This document shows positions 38,763-46,727 of a DNA stretch of 64,000 nt, one piece after another. The stretch spans positions 1 through 64,000 of the forward strand of contig NZ_MJAP01000035.1 of the NCBI RefSeq assembly GCF_001884735.1, given 5' to 3'. Both the position numbers and the translations under genes were made by a program. Position 1 is the stretch's first letter; every line of letters starts with the position of its first letter. The notes under the pieces are model-generated. The model did not search any database. It was not told the origin of the DNA and was given only the letters and a program-made list of their open reading frames with translations. The stretch comes from Natronohydrobacter thiooxidans (GTDB lineage: Bacteria; Pseudomonadota; Alphaproteobacteria; Rhodobacterales; Rhodobacteraceae).

Positions 38763-39961
38763 GCAAAGGTCTTTCTAGGATCGAATGCATCGCGCACGCC
38801 TTCAAAGATGAAGACCAGAAGCGAGAGCATGATCGCAAAGGTGAAGAAAGCCGAGAAGCCAAGCCACGGCGCCTGCAGATTATTGCGCGCCTGCAGCGTC
38901 ATCTCACCAAGCGAGGGCGCCGAGGAGGGCAGACCGAAGCCCAGAAAATCGAGCGCGGCAAGGGATCCGATGACCCCGGTGATGATAAAGGGCAGGAAGG
39001 TCAATGTCGCCACCATGGCATTGGGCAGCACATGGCGGAACATGATCTTTGTGCTGGATACGCCCAGCGCGCGCGCGGCGCGGACATATTCGAAATTCCG
39101 CGCGCGCAGGAATTCAGCCCGCACCACCCCGACCAGACCCGTCCAGCCGAACAAGGTCATCAGAAACACCAACAGCCAGAAATTCATCACGAACATCGAG
39201 GAGAGGATGATAATGACATAGAGCGACGGAACCGAGTTCCACAGCTCGATCACCCGCTGGAACAGCAGATCCAGAACCCCCCCGAAAAAGCCCTGCACCG
39301 CCCCTGCGGCGATACCAATCACAGAGGTCAGGGTGGTCACGATCAGCGCAAAAGTGATCGACAGGCGGAAGCCGTAGATGATGCGCGCCAAGACGTCGCG
39401 CGCGGTGTCATCCGTCCCCAGCAAGTTTCGGTCATCCGGCGGGGATGGCGCTGCGCGCCCGATATCGTTGATCGTATTGTAGCTGTAGGGGATCAGTGGC
39501 CAGACCATCCAGCCAGACGTGATTTCTTCGCCGTCGACAATACCGGTCTCAGCCTGTGCCATCGCTTCGCGCGGATCATCCAGACAGAGTTCCGCCCCGC
39601 CCGTACGGATCAGGCATTGCACCTCCGGATCCCGATAGACCGCCTCGGTGCGGAAATCGCCGCCGAAGGTGGTTTCAGCATAGAAGCGGTGGATCGGAAA
39701 ATGCAACTCGCCGCGGAAGCTGACCACGATGGGCCGGTCATTGGCGATATACTCTGCAAAAAGCGAAATTCCGTAGAGCACGCCCAGAATGATCAGCGAC
39801 CAGAAAGCCCGACGATTCGCGCGGAAATTCCGCCAGCGCCGCCGGTTGAGCGCGGAAATCGTGACCCCGAATCGCTTCGTGGGCGGCGGCATGGTGGGCA
39901 TGCCCTCTGATGGCAGAAGCGGATCAGGGGCCGAGACGAAGGCTTCGGGGCGCTGGTCCAT
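38759..39961 (-). CDS. yejE: Peptide ABC transporter permease YejE
   Basis: 400 residues. The N-terminal RRWRNFRANRRAFWSL and a transmembrane helix are followed by a large periplasmic insert (about residues 60-190) with NLLGTDDTARDVLARIIYGFRLS, and then the binding-protein-dependent permease domain with the EAA-loop ARALGVSSTKIMFRHVLPNA. This long insert separates YejE from ordinary DppC. It starts 3 bp after the yejB stop. Confidence 0.93.
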   Translation of the reverse strand: MDQRPEAFVSAPDPLLPSEGMPTMPPPTKRFGVTISALNRRRWRNFRANRRAFWSLIILGVLYGISLFAEYIANDRPIVVSFRGELHFPIHRFYAETTFGGDFRTEAVYRDPEVQCLIRTGGAELCLDDPREAMAQAETGIVDGEEITSGWMVWPLIPYSYNTINDIGRAAPSPPDDRNLLGTDDTARDVLARIIYGFRLSITFALIVTTLTSVIGIAAGAVQGFFGGVLDLLFQRVIELWNSVPSLYVIIILSSMFVMNFWLLVFLMTLFGWTGLVGVVRAEFLRARNFEYVRAARALGVSSTKIMFRHVLPNAMVATLTFLPFIITGVIGSLAALDFLGFGLPSSAPSLGEMTLQARNNLQAPWLGFSAFFTFAIMLSLLVFIFEGVRDAFDPRKTFA

Positions 39962-39964
39962 GGC

Positions 39965-41053
39965 TCAGGTCTCCCGTGTCTCGAAATCGATACGCGGGTC
40001 AATCCAGACATACATCAGATCCGAGATCAGCCCGACGATCAGCCCGATAAGCCCGAAAACGAACAGCGTGCCGAACATCACCGGATAGTCGCGTGCGACG
40101 GTCGCCTCGAATGCCAGTCGTCCCAGCCCGTCGAGCGAGAAGATCGTCTCAATCAGGAGTGAGCCGCCAAAGAACACGCCCACGAACACCGCCGGGAAAC
40201 CCGCAATGACAATCAGCATGGCGTTGCGGAACACATGGCCATAGAGCACCTTGCTTTCGGCCAATCCCTTGGCGCGGGCTGTCATCACATAGTGCTTGCG
40301 GATTTCATCAAGGAAGCTGTTTTTCGTCAGAAGCGTCAGCGTGGCAAAGGCCGAAATGGTCGAGGCGATCACCGGCAGCGTGATATGCCAGAAATAATCC
40401 GCAACCTTGCCCAGCGGGCTGAGTGTGTCCCAGACCTCTTGCGGGCTTGTCAGACCGCGCGCAGGAAAAATCTGCCAGTAAGAGCCACCTGCAAACAGTA
40501 CCAGCAGCAGGATCGCGAACAGGAAACCGGGGATGGCATAAGCCACGATGATCAGCCCCGAAGTGAAAGTGTCAAAGCGCGAGCCATCGCGCACGGCCTT
40601 GCGGATACCCAGAGGGATCGACACCAGATAGGCAATGAGAGTCGACCACAGCCCGAGGCTGATCGAGACCGGCAGTTTCTCAATCACCAGATCGACGACC
40701 GAGATGGAGCGGAAATAGCTCGTCCCGAAATCGAAGCGCAGATAGTTCCACATCATATGGAAGAACCGCTCGACCGGGGGTTTGTCGAAGCCGAATTCGC
40801 GCTCAAGCTGGGCGATGAATTCGGGTGGCAGACCGCGTGCGCCCTGATAGCGCTCATTCTCGACAGCGCCGACATTCACATCCGCTCCGGCCCCGTCAAA
40901 CCCGCCAAAAACATTGCCCTGACCTTCCATCTGGGCAATCACTTGTTCGATCGGCCCCCCCGGGACGAACTGGACGAGAAAGAAATTGATGAGCATCACC
41001 CCGAACAGCGTCGGAATGATCAGGGCGAGGCGTCGCGCGATATAGGCGCCCAT
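39965..41053 (-). CDS. yejB: Peptide ABC transporter permease YejB
   Basis: 362 residues. An N-terminal helix (LALIIPTLFGVMLINFFLVQ) is followed by FVPGGPIEQV, typical of DppB/YejB, a periplasmic loop enlarged with GQGNVFGGFDGAGADVN, and the permease core with the EAA-loop TARAKGLAESKVLYGHVFRN. It pairs with YejE to form the membrane channel. It begins 3 bp after yejA. Confidence 0.93.
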   Translation of the reverse strand: MGAYIARRLALIIPTLFGVMLINFFLVQFVPGGPIEQVIAQMEGQGNVFGGFDGAGADVNVGAVENERYQGARGLPPEFIAQLEREFGFDKPPVERFFHMMWNYLRFDFGTSYFRSISVVDLVIEKLPVSISLGLWSTLIAYLVSIPLGIRKAVRDGSRFDTFTSGLIIVAYAIPGFLFAILLLVLFAGGSYWQIFPARGLTSPQEVWDTLSPLGKVADYFWHITLPVIASTISAFATLTLLTKNSFLDEIRKHYVMTARAKGLAESKVLYGHVFRNAMLIVIAGFPAVFVGVFFGGSLLIETIFSLDGLGRLAFEATVARDYPVMFGTLFVFGLIGLIVGLISDLMYVWIDPRIDFETRET

Positions 41054-41056
41054 TGC

Positions 41057-42958
41057 TTACCTCAGCGCCCCGGCCGCGCGCAATTCGGCAGCGCGCTCTG
41101 CGTTGAACCACCAGAAATCCAGCTCGCCCGTTGAATAGGGCGGCGTGTCTTCCGGGCGCTGGAAGATATCCCAATAAGCCACCCAGACAGTGTCGTTATA
41201 CCAAGCGGGGATGATGAACAGTTCATGACGCAGCACCCGGTCCAGCGCCATCAGGGCTGCGTCGCGGGTTTCAGGGTCAGGCGCATCCAGAGACAGGTCG
41301 ATGACCGCGTCCACGAGTGCACTGCGCAAGCCGGCAGGGTTGAACACATCATGCGCCGCCTCCGAGCCGAAACGTTGTTGCAGGCCCGTACCAGTATCCA
41401 TGAAGGCGGCATACTGATCGAAGATCATGTCATAATCGCGGTTGCGGCGGCGGTCGGTATGCTGGGCCGGGTCAATGCGCTGAAACCGGGCATTGATCCC
41501 CAAGCCTTGCAGGTTCTGGGTGAAAGTCTCGACAATCGCATCCATCGTCGCGGAACCCGCGCTGGAGACGGGAATCTCTATCGTCATGCGCTGGCCAGCA
41601 GCATTGCGCAGGGCACCGGCGCTATCCACTTCCCAGCCTGCTTCCTCCAGAAGTGCCCTGGCAAGGCGCATATTCCGCCGGTCCGCCAATCTCGCGACAT
41701 CCGAACTATGCGGGCTGCGCGCGGGCTGGGTCAGCACTTCTTCGGGGACAAGATCGCCGAGCGATTGAAGCAGTTCCAGCTCCAGCCCTTCAGGCGGGCC
41801 ATCGGCCTGAAAACGTGTACCTTGGGTGAAGGATTCCCGCTGCCGGAAAAGCCCGTATTGCAGGGTTTCATTCGTCCACTCGAAATTCCACGCCAGCGCA
41901 ATTGCTTCGCGCACGCGTTTGTCCCGCAAGAAGTCACGCTCCAGGTTGAACACGAATCCGGTGGGTGTCGGCGCGATGCCGGTTGGCAGTTCTTCGCGGA
42001 GCACATGTCCGCGCGTGATGGCGGGGAAGTCATAGCCTGTGGCCCATTGGCGTGAATTGTTCTCGGCGCGGAAGGTGTATTCGCCGGTCTTGAACGCTTC
42101 GAAAGCTGCAGCCCCATCGGCAAAATACTCGACCCGGATTTCATTGAAATTATGCCTGCCGCGGTTGATCGGCAAATCCGCGCCCCAGTAATCGGGATTG
42201 CGCCGATAGGTGATACGGCGATTGACATCGAAACTGTCCAGCACATAGGGGCCGGAACCCGGCGAGATCTCCATACGCGACTCGTCGAGCCGCGCGCCCG
42301 TTTCCTCATACCATTTCTTCGAGAAGACAGGGGTCGCGCCGACCTGATCGATCAGGGACCGGCGCGAAATACCGTCGGCGAAGGTGAATTTCACTGTGTG
42401 ATCATCCAGCGCTTCCGCATCGAGCACCCGTGCGCTGACGCCTTGTGCATAGGACGGAAGGCCCTGCTCAAGAAACAAATTGTGCGAGAACACGACGTCA
42501 TGCGCGGTCAGCGGCGTGCCGTCGGAAAAGCGCGCTTCGGGGCGCATATGGAAAATGACCCAATCCTTGCTTTCGGGGTATTCAACCGTATGCGCCAGAA
42601 GCCCATATCCTTCGCCATAGGCGTCGGCAGGCACAAGACCGCCACCAAAGGGTTCGGAGCTTTCCAGAAGGCTTTCATAAATGGAAGACGAAAAGGCGCC
42701 CGCCCGGCCCCGTATCGTGAAGGGATTCATGGAATCGAAGGTTCCCTGCGCCGAAATCGAGATGATCCCTCCCTTCGGGGCGTCCGGGTTCACATAGCGC
42801 AGATGCTCGAAATCGGAATCGTAGCTGAGATCACCGTAGAAGGAGTAGCCATGAGCGCGGATGATCTCTGCCGTATCTTCGGCCAGCCCCGGACTGGCGA
42901 AGATGCCCGCAAGAATAACCCCGGTGACAGCACGGCGCGCAGCATGGATGCGGGACAT
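41057..42958 (-). CDS. yejA: Extracellular solute-binding protein YejA
   Basis: 633 residues from the ATG at 42958, with a GGAGGAG ribosome-binding site. A signal peptide (about residues 1-26, cleavage after GLAE or nearby) targets it to the periplasm. The SBP_bac_5 fold shows YGDLSYDSDFEHLRYVNPDA, YPESKDWVIFHMRPEARFSD and AWNFEWTNETLQYGLF, which fit the YejA branch. It delivers peptides to YejBEF. It is the first gene of the yejABEF run, with about 190 bp of upstream DNA before the cytochrome gene. Confidence 0.92.
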   Translation of the reverse strand: MSRIHAARRAVTGVILAGIFASPGLAEDTAEIIRAHGYSFYGDLSYDSDFEHLRYVNPDAPKGGIISISAQGTFDSMNPFTIRGRAGAFSSSIYESLLESSEPFGGGLVPADAYGEGYGLLAHTVEYPESKDWVIFHMRPEARFSDGTPLTAHDVVFSHNLFLEQGLPSYAQGVSARVLDAEALDDHTVKFTFADGISRRSLIDQVGATPVFSKKWYEETGARLDESRMEISPGSGPYVLDSFDVNRRITYRRNPDYWGADLPINRGRHNFNEIRVEYFADGAAAFEAFKTGEYTFRAENNSRQWATGYDFPAITRGHVLREELPTGIAPTPTGFVFNLERDFLRDKRVREAIALAWNFEWTNETLQYGLFRQRESFTQGTRFQADGPPEGLELELLQSLGDLVPEEVLTQPARSPHSSDVARLADRRNMRLARALLEEAGWEVDSAGALRNAAGQRMTIEIPVSSAGSATMDAIVETFTQNLQGLGINARFQRIDPAQHTDRRRNRDYDMIFDQYAAFMDTGTGLQQRFGSEAAHDVFNPAGLRSALVDAVIDLSLDAPDPETRDAALMALDRVLRHELFIIPAWYNDTVWVAYWDIFQRPEDTPPYSTGELDFWWFNAERAAELRAAGALR

Positions 42959-43089
42959 GGGCAACTCCTCCTCTGACGGGCCTCTCTGACTATGGGCCTT
43001 CATGACTTTTATTTAGTGTTTCTGCGTCGCTGTCGACCATTGCGCAAGGATTTCAACGCCAAGACAACGGAAATTGATGGCAGCGCGAC

Positions 43090-43124
43090 AAGAAAACAGG
43101 CCGCCCGGTTCCCCGAACGGCCTG
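43090..43124 (-). terminator. Terminator after the membrane cytochrome c gene
   Basis: Arms CAGGCCG (43097-43103) and CGGCCTG (43118-43124) enclose a further imperfect stem with GTTC/GAAC. On the minus strand the stem is followed by TTTTCTTG. It lies 24 bp beyond the stop codon at 43149. Confidence 0.8.
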
Positions 43125-43148
43125 CATCCTGTCCCGGTTTGGGAAAGA

Positions 43149-43655
43149 TCAGCTTTCGCTTTCGATATAGGCGATCAGGTTCGCACGGTCCTGCACATTG
43201 GCAATGCCGCGGAAGTTCATCGAGGTGCCCGGCGCGACCCCGCTCGGGCTCTGGAGGAAGGCCGACAGGACTTCCGGCGCCCAAACATCACCCACTTGCG
43301 CCAAAGCGCCGGAATAGTTGAAGCCATCCACATCCATGATTTCACGGTTCACGATGCCATACAGATAGGGACCGACCCCGTTGCGCCCCTGCTCAAGCGA
43401 GTGGCAGGCGCGGCACTGCGACCACAGACGCGACCCGGCGCCGGCATCAGCCACTTCCCAGGCTTCATCGAAAGACAGCTCTGCCACTGGCTCTGCGGCG
43501 GCATCATCGGCACCCGTATCAATGATGAACGCCTGCGGCGCGTTCGCATTGCGCGGCGTGTAGAGTTCATTGGCAGCCCAGTTGCCCAGAAGAAAGACCA
43601 GCAGCGCGCCACAGAAAGCGGCAACGGCCTTGGTGATCACCATCGTGTCAAACAT
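43149..43655 (-). CDS. Membrane-anchored cytochrome c (CycM / cy-like)
   Basis: 168 residues. An uncleaved N-terminal hydrophobic segment (AVAAFCGALLVFLLGNWA) anchors the protein, followed by an Ala/Glu-rich linker of about 35 residues and a class I cytochrome c domain with CRACH at about residue 84 and the distal methionine in GTSMNF. This is the layout of Rhodobacter cytochrome cy and Paracoccus c552, which carry electrons from the bc1 complex to terminal oxidases. A start at Met5 is also possible. Confidence 0.88.
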   Translation of the reverse strand: MFDTMVITKAVAAFCGALLVFLLGNWAANELYTPRNANAPQAFIIDTGADDAAAEPVAELSFDEAWEVADAGAGSRLWSQCRACHSLEQGRNGVGPYLYGIVNREIMDVDGFNYSGALAQVGDVWAPEVLSAFLQSPSGVAPGTSMNFRGIANVQDRANLIAYIESES

Positions 43656-43717
43656 ATCGCAATCCTGTAGCCCAGCTCATTTGGGCCTATGTATCCGCTT
43701 CCCCTTGCAGGATTCAA

Positions 43718-43731
43718 GCGGTAGTTACCGC
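43718..43731. promoter_or_regulatory. Palindrome between the cytochrome c gene and pheA
   Basis: GCGGTAGTTACCGC is a perfect 6-bp dyad around GT, in the 110-bp divergent gap. It has the size of a transcription factor operator. No regulator can be named. Confidence 0.35.
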
Positions 43732-43765
43732 GACGAAATGCCCATTCGGGCGAAACAGGACAAGT

Positions 43766-44608
43766 GTGAGCGGAAACATGGCAGGAATGATCGCATTTCA
43801 AGGGGAATTGGGTGCCTATGGGCATCAGGCCTGCGTGGATGCCCGCCCGGAATTCACACCCCTGCCCTGCACGACCTTTCACGACACAATGGCGGCCGTG
43901 CGCGAGGGCGCGGCGGAACTAGCCATGGTCGCCGTCGAGAACTCGATTTACGGGCGCGTGGCGGATGTTCACCAGCTTCTGCCCGACAGCGGGTTGCATA
44001 TCGTGGACGAGGCTTTCGTGCGCGTTCATGTCAACCTGCTGGGCGTCAAGGGCGCGACCGTCGAACAGGTGAAAGAAGCGCATGGCCACCCGGTGATCCT
44101 GCCGCAATGCAGCGGCTTCCTGCGGCAGCACGCGATCAAGGGTGTGATCAGTTCCGACAATGCCCGCGCCGCCCGTGAAATTGCCGAGCGCGGCGATCCA
44201 TCCCAAACCGCCCTTGCCAGCGAGATGGCGGCCCGGATCTACGGTCTGGATGTGCTTGCCCGCCATATCGAGGACCGGCCCGACAACACCACCCGCTTCC
44301 TGATCATGGCCCGCAATATCGACCTTGGGCGGCGGGGCGAGCAGATGATGACCAGCTTTTTGTTTCGCGTGCGAAACATTCCTGCCGCGCTCTACAAGGC
44401 AATGGGCGGGTTTGCGACAAACGGTGTGAATATGGTCAAGCTTGAAAGCTACATGGTCGACGGCTCTTTCACCGCGACCCAGTTCTTCGCCGAGATCGAG
44501 GGCCATCCCGAGGATGACAATGTGGCGCGCGCATTGGACGAATTGCGCTATTTCACGTCCTATCTGCACATTCTGGGCACCTATCCGGCAGATCCCGCGC
44601 GGCGCTGA
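43766..44608 (+). CDS. pheA: Prephenate dehydratase
   Basis: About 280 residues. The enzyme converts prephenate to phenylpyruvate in phenylalanine synthesis. The catalytic domain starts IAFQGELGAYGHQAC and contains the TRF motif (NTTRFLIM). A C-terminal ACT domain with KLESYMVDGSF gives phenylalanine feedback control. The chosen GTG start at 43766 has AGGA five bases upstream; ATG codons at 43778 and 43787 are alternatives. It is a monofunctional enzyme without a chorismate mutase domain, convergent with gst. Confidence 0.93.
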   Translation: MSGNMAGMIAFQGELGAYGHQACVDARPEFTPLPCTTFHDTMAAVREGAAELAMVAVENSIYGRVADVHQLLPDSGLHIVDEAFVRVHVNLLGVKGATVEQVKEAHGHPVILPQCSGFLRQHAIKGVISSDNARAAREIAERGDPSQTALASEMAARIYGLDVLARHIEDRPDNTTRFLIMARNIDLGRRGEQMMTSFLFRVRNIPAALYKAMGGFATNGVNMVKLESYMVDGSFTATQFFAEIEGHPEDDNVARALDELRYFTSYLHILGTYPADPARR

Positions 44609-44617
44609 CGCGGTGTG

Positions 44618-45211
44618 TCAGCCCATGCTCGCGATGACCTTCACCAGCGCCGGGCGCGCGGTCATGCGGTCGAGATAGGTACCCAGGCGCGCTTCCTGTA
44701 TCGGAAACTTCGCGACCTTTGCCCAGATACCGCAATGCGTCAGGATGATATCGGGCACGGTCATCTTGTTGCCCATCAGATAGGGCCCCTCGCCCATCCG
44801 GTGCACCAGGGTCTTCTGGCTGTTGGTAAATTCCCAGATCAGCGATTCCTTGATCGAGGATTGCCGCAGCGCTTCGGGCAGGATGAAAGAATGGCGCGCG
44901 GCCATCCATAGGGCCGCATCAAATTCATCGAGCAGGAACTGCGTCAGGCTGTCCTGCCGGGCGCGGTCGAGGGTTCCGGCGGGATAGGTCAGCGTGCCGT
45001 GCTTATCCGCCAGATACTGGATGATCGCGGTCGAATCGGTAATCGGAGTGCCGTCTTCGATCAACACCGGCACCTTGCCTGCCGGGTTGAAGCTGATCAC
45101 CCCTTCCGAACGCGGTGCCGCGGGGACATGCTCATAGGGCTGGCCCAGTTCCTCCAGCATCCAGAGCACGCGCGTCGCGCGGGAATTGGCCTTGCCGATC
45201 ACTGTATACAT
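44618..45211 (-). CDS. Glutathione S-transferase family protein
   Basis: 197 residues from the ATG at 45211 (AAGGGG upstream); longer readings to 45454 run over holA and are not supported. The thioredoxin-fold N-terminal domain (MYTVIGKANSRATRVLWMLE) includes the cis-proline and acidic glutathione-binding segments KVPVLIEDG and ITDSTAIIQYLAD. The C-terminal helical domain follows. The substrate is unknown. It is the last gene of leuS-lptE-holA-gst, 11 bp after holA. Confidence 0.9.
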   Translation of the reverse strand: MYTVIGKANSRATRVLWMLEELGQPYEHVPAAPRSEGVISFNPAGKVPVLIEDGTPITDSTAIIQYLADKHGTLTYPAGTLDRARQDSLTQFLLDEFDAALWMAARHSFILPEALRQSSIKESLIWEFTNSQKTLVHRMGEGPYLMGNKMTVPDIILTHCGIWAKVAKFPIQEARLGTYLDRMTARPALVKVIASMG

Positions 45212-45222
45212 CTGTGCCCCTT

Positions 45223-46245
45223 CTACCTGCGCCCCAGCATGGCCAGCCGGATCAGCGCGCGTTCCATTACCGCCATGCTGGGCGCGTTCGAAGAGGAGCG
45301 CAAGATCAGATCGGCCTCGACCAGATCTGCGAGCGCACGTTCCAGCCGCGCCAGCCCCCAGCCCTGCGCCTGCGCCAGCAACCGGTCGCGGCGCGGGCCA
45401 AAGATCGGCGGGCGCGCGCGCTGGATACCTGCCGACGGCCCGCCCGGATCGCAACTGATCGCATGCAGGCTGCGAAAATGCCGCATCGCCATGATCGCCA
45501 GCGTGACCGCCGCCACGCCCTGCGCCTGCAACCGCTTGAGCAGCGGGCCGATCTGCGCCGCCTGCCCTTCGGCAACGGCATTGAGCAGATCATCGACCGC
45601 CGCTTCGGTGCTGATAGGCGCGATCGCAGCGATATCTTCGGGCGCAAGCGGCGCGCTGTCCCCGAATTTGTAGAGCGCGAGTTTTTCCAGTGTCTGCCGG
45701 AAATCGCCCGGATCGAGCGCGCGCGACAGGGCCACCAGATCGCGCATCGCATCGCCGCTGATCTGCGTCAGCCCGGCCTGCGTCAGTGCCGCCTCGATCT
45801 CGTCGCGTGAGGGTGGCTCGTCATAGATCCCCACCGCTCCGGCATTGCGCGCGCCCTCAAACAGCTTGCGCAGTCTGGAACTGGCCTTGAGCGCGCCCGC
45901 CGTGACAACAAGCTGCGCATCACCTGCACGCCAGTCGCCCAGCGCCTGCGCAACCGCATCGCTCACCTGATCATTGGCATCCTCGACCAGCACGGCGCGC
46001 GGCCCCGGAAAGAAGCCTTGCGCCTTGACCGCATCGACAAGACCAGCCGCGTTGCGACGGATTTCCGCCCCCGGCAGCCGCTCGAATCGCATCTCCGCCT
46101 CGCCTTGCGGCCCGACAATGGCCGCGATCAGATCCTGCCGCTTCAGCGCCACGCGCATCGCATCCTGTCCGTAGATCAGGAGCCCCGCCAGGGCCGGATC
46201 GGGCTTTGCGATCAGCCGCGCCAGATCGCGGGCGTTCAGCTTCAT
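45223..46245 (-). CDS. holA: DNA polymerase III subunit delta
   Basis: 340 residues, the clamp-loader delta subunit that opens the beta sliding clamp. The N-terminus MKLNARDLARLIAKPDP and AGLLIYGQDAMRVALKRQDLI match alphaproteobacterial HolA, followed by the AAA-like domain and the C-terminal collar domain with VTLAIMAMRHFRSLHA. It overlaps lptE by 4 bp; the lptE-holA pairing next to leuS is conserved in Proteobacteria. Confidence 0.93.
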   Translation of the reverse strand: MKLNARDLARLIAKPDPALAGLLIYGQDAMRVALKRQDLIAAIVGPQGEAEMRFERLPGAEIRRNAAGLVDAVKAQGFFPGPRAVLVEDANDQVSDAVAQALGDWRAGDAQLVVTAGALKASSRLRKLFEGARNAGAVGIYDEPPSRDEIEAALTQAGLTQISGDAMRDLVALSRALDPGDFRQTLEKLALYKFGDSAPLAPEDIAAIAPISTEAAVDDLLNAVAEGQAAQIGPLLKRLQAQGVAAVTLAIMAMRHFRSLHAISCDPGGPSAGIQRARPPIFGPRRDRLLAQAQGWGLARLERALADLVEADLILRSSSNAPSMAVMERALIRLAMLGRR

Positions 46246-46727
46246 TCCACCAGCGCCGCCATGAGCCGCGCCGCGACCTGATCCGCCAGAATCCGCATCA
46301 GCCGCTTTTGCGCATCTTCCTGCGCCCGGAGCGTGGCAAGCTGGGTGTCGGTGGTCGAGTAATTTGTGAAATTGCGCAGCTTGCCCCGGGTGACGGTCTC
46401 GCCTGTCGCGATCTCGGTCAGACTATAGGCGATTTCCCCGAAGAGGGTGATTCGCGTCTGCCCAAGCCCGCTGACCTGCGCCGAGCCGCGTTCAGATGTG
46501 CTGATCGTATAGGCCAGATCGAATCGCGGCGCGGTCGGGCGACCCAGACGTTCTTCAAACGCCGCGTTGAAATCGAAATCCGCTGCTGCGGTCGGATCCG
46601 CCGCGCGCACCTGCCCCCGCAGCGCCTGCCCCGGCCCACCCGGCGCATAGGCCGGGGTGAAGCCGCAAGCCGCCAGCGGCAGGGCCGCCAGTGCCAGAAG
46701 GACCGTTCTGCGATCAGACCACGACAT
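46242..46727 (-). CDS. lptE: LPS assembly lipoprotein LptE
   Basis: 161 residues. The signal sequence ends in the lipobox LPLAAC (Cys21), giving an outer-membrane lipoprotein that plugs and stabilises LptD during LPS insertion. The mature part starts GFTPAYAPGG, the LptE signature, and contains an alternating strand-helix pattern. It overlaps leuS by 14 bp and holA by 4 bp, so translation of the three is coupled. Confidence 0.92.
   Translation of the reverse strand: MSWSDRRTVLLALAALPLAACGFTPAYAPGGPGQALRGQVRAADPTAAADFDFNAAFEERLGRPTAPRFDLAYTISTSERGSAQVSGLGQTRITLFGEIAYSLTEIATGETVTRGKLRNFTNYSTTDTQLATLRAQEDAQKRLMRILADQVAARLMAALVE

Noticed and set aside
44609..44617. Possible terminator between convergent pheA and gst
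   Set aside because: The gap is 9 bp and I find no stem-loop with a T-run in it or at the gene ends.
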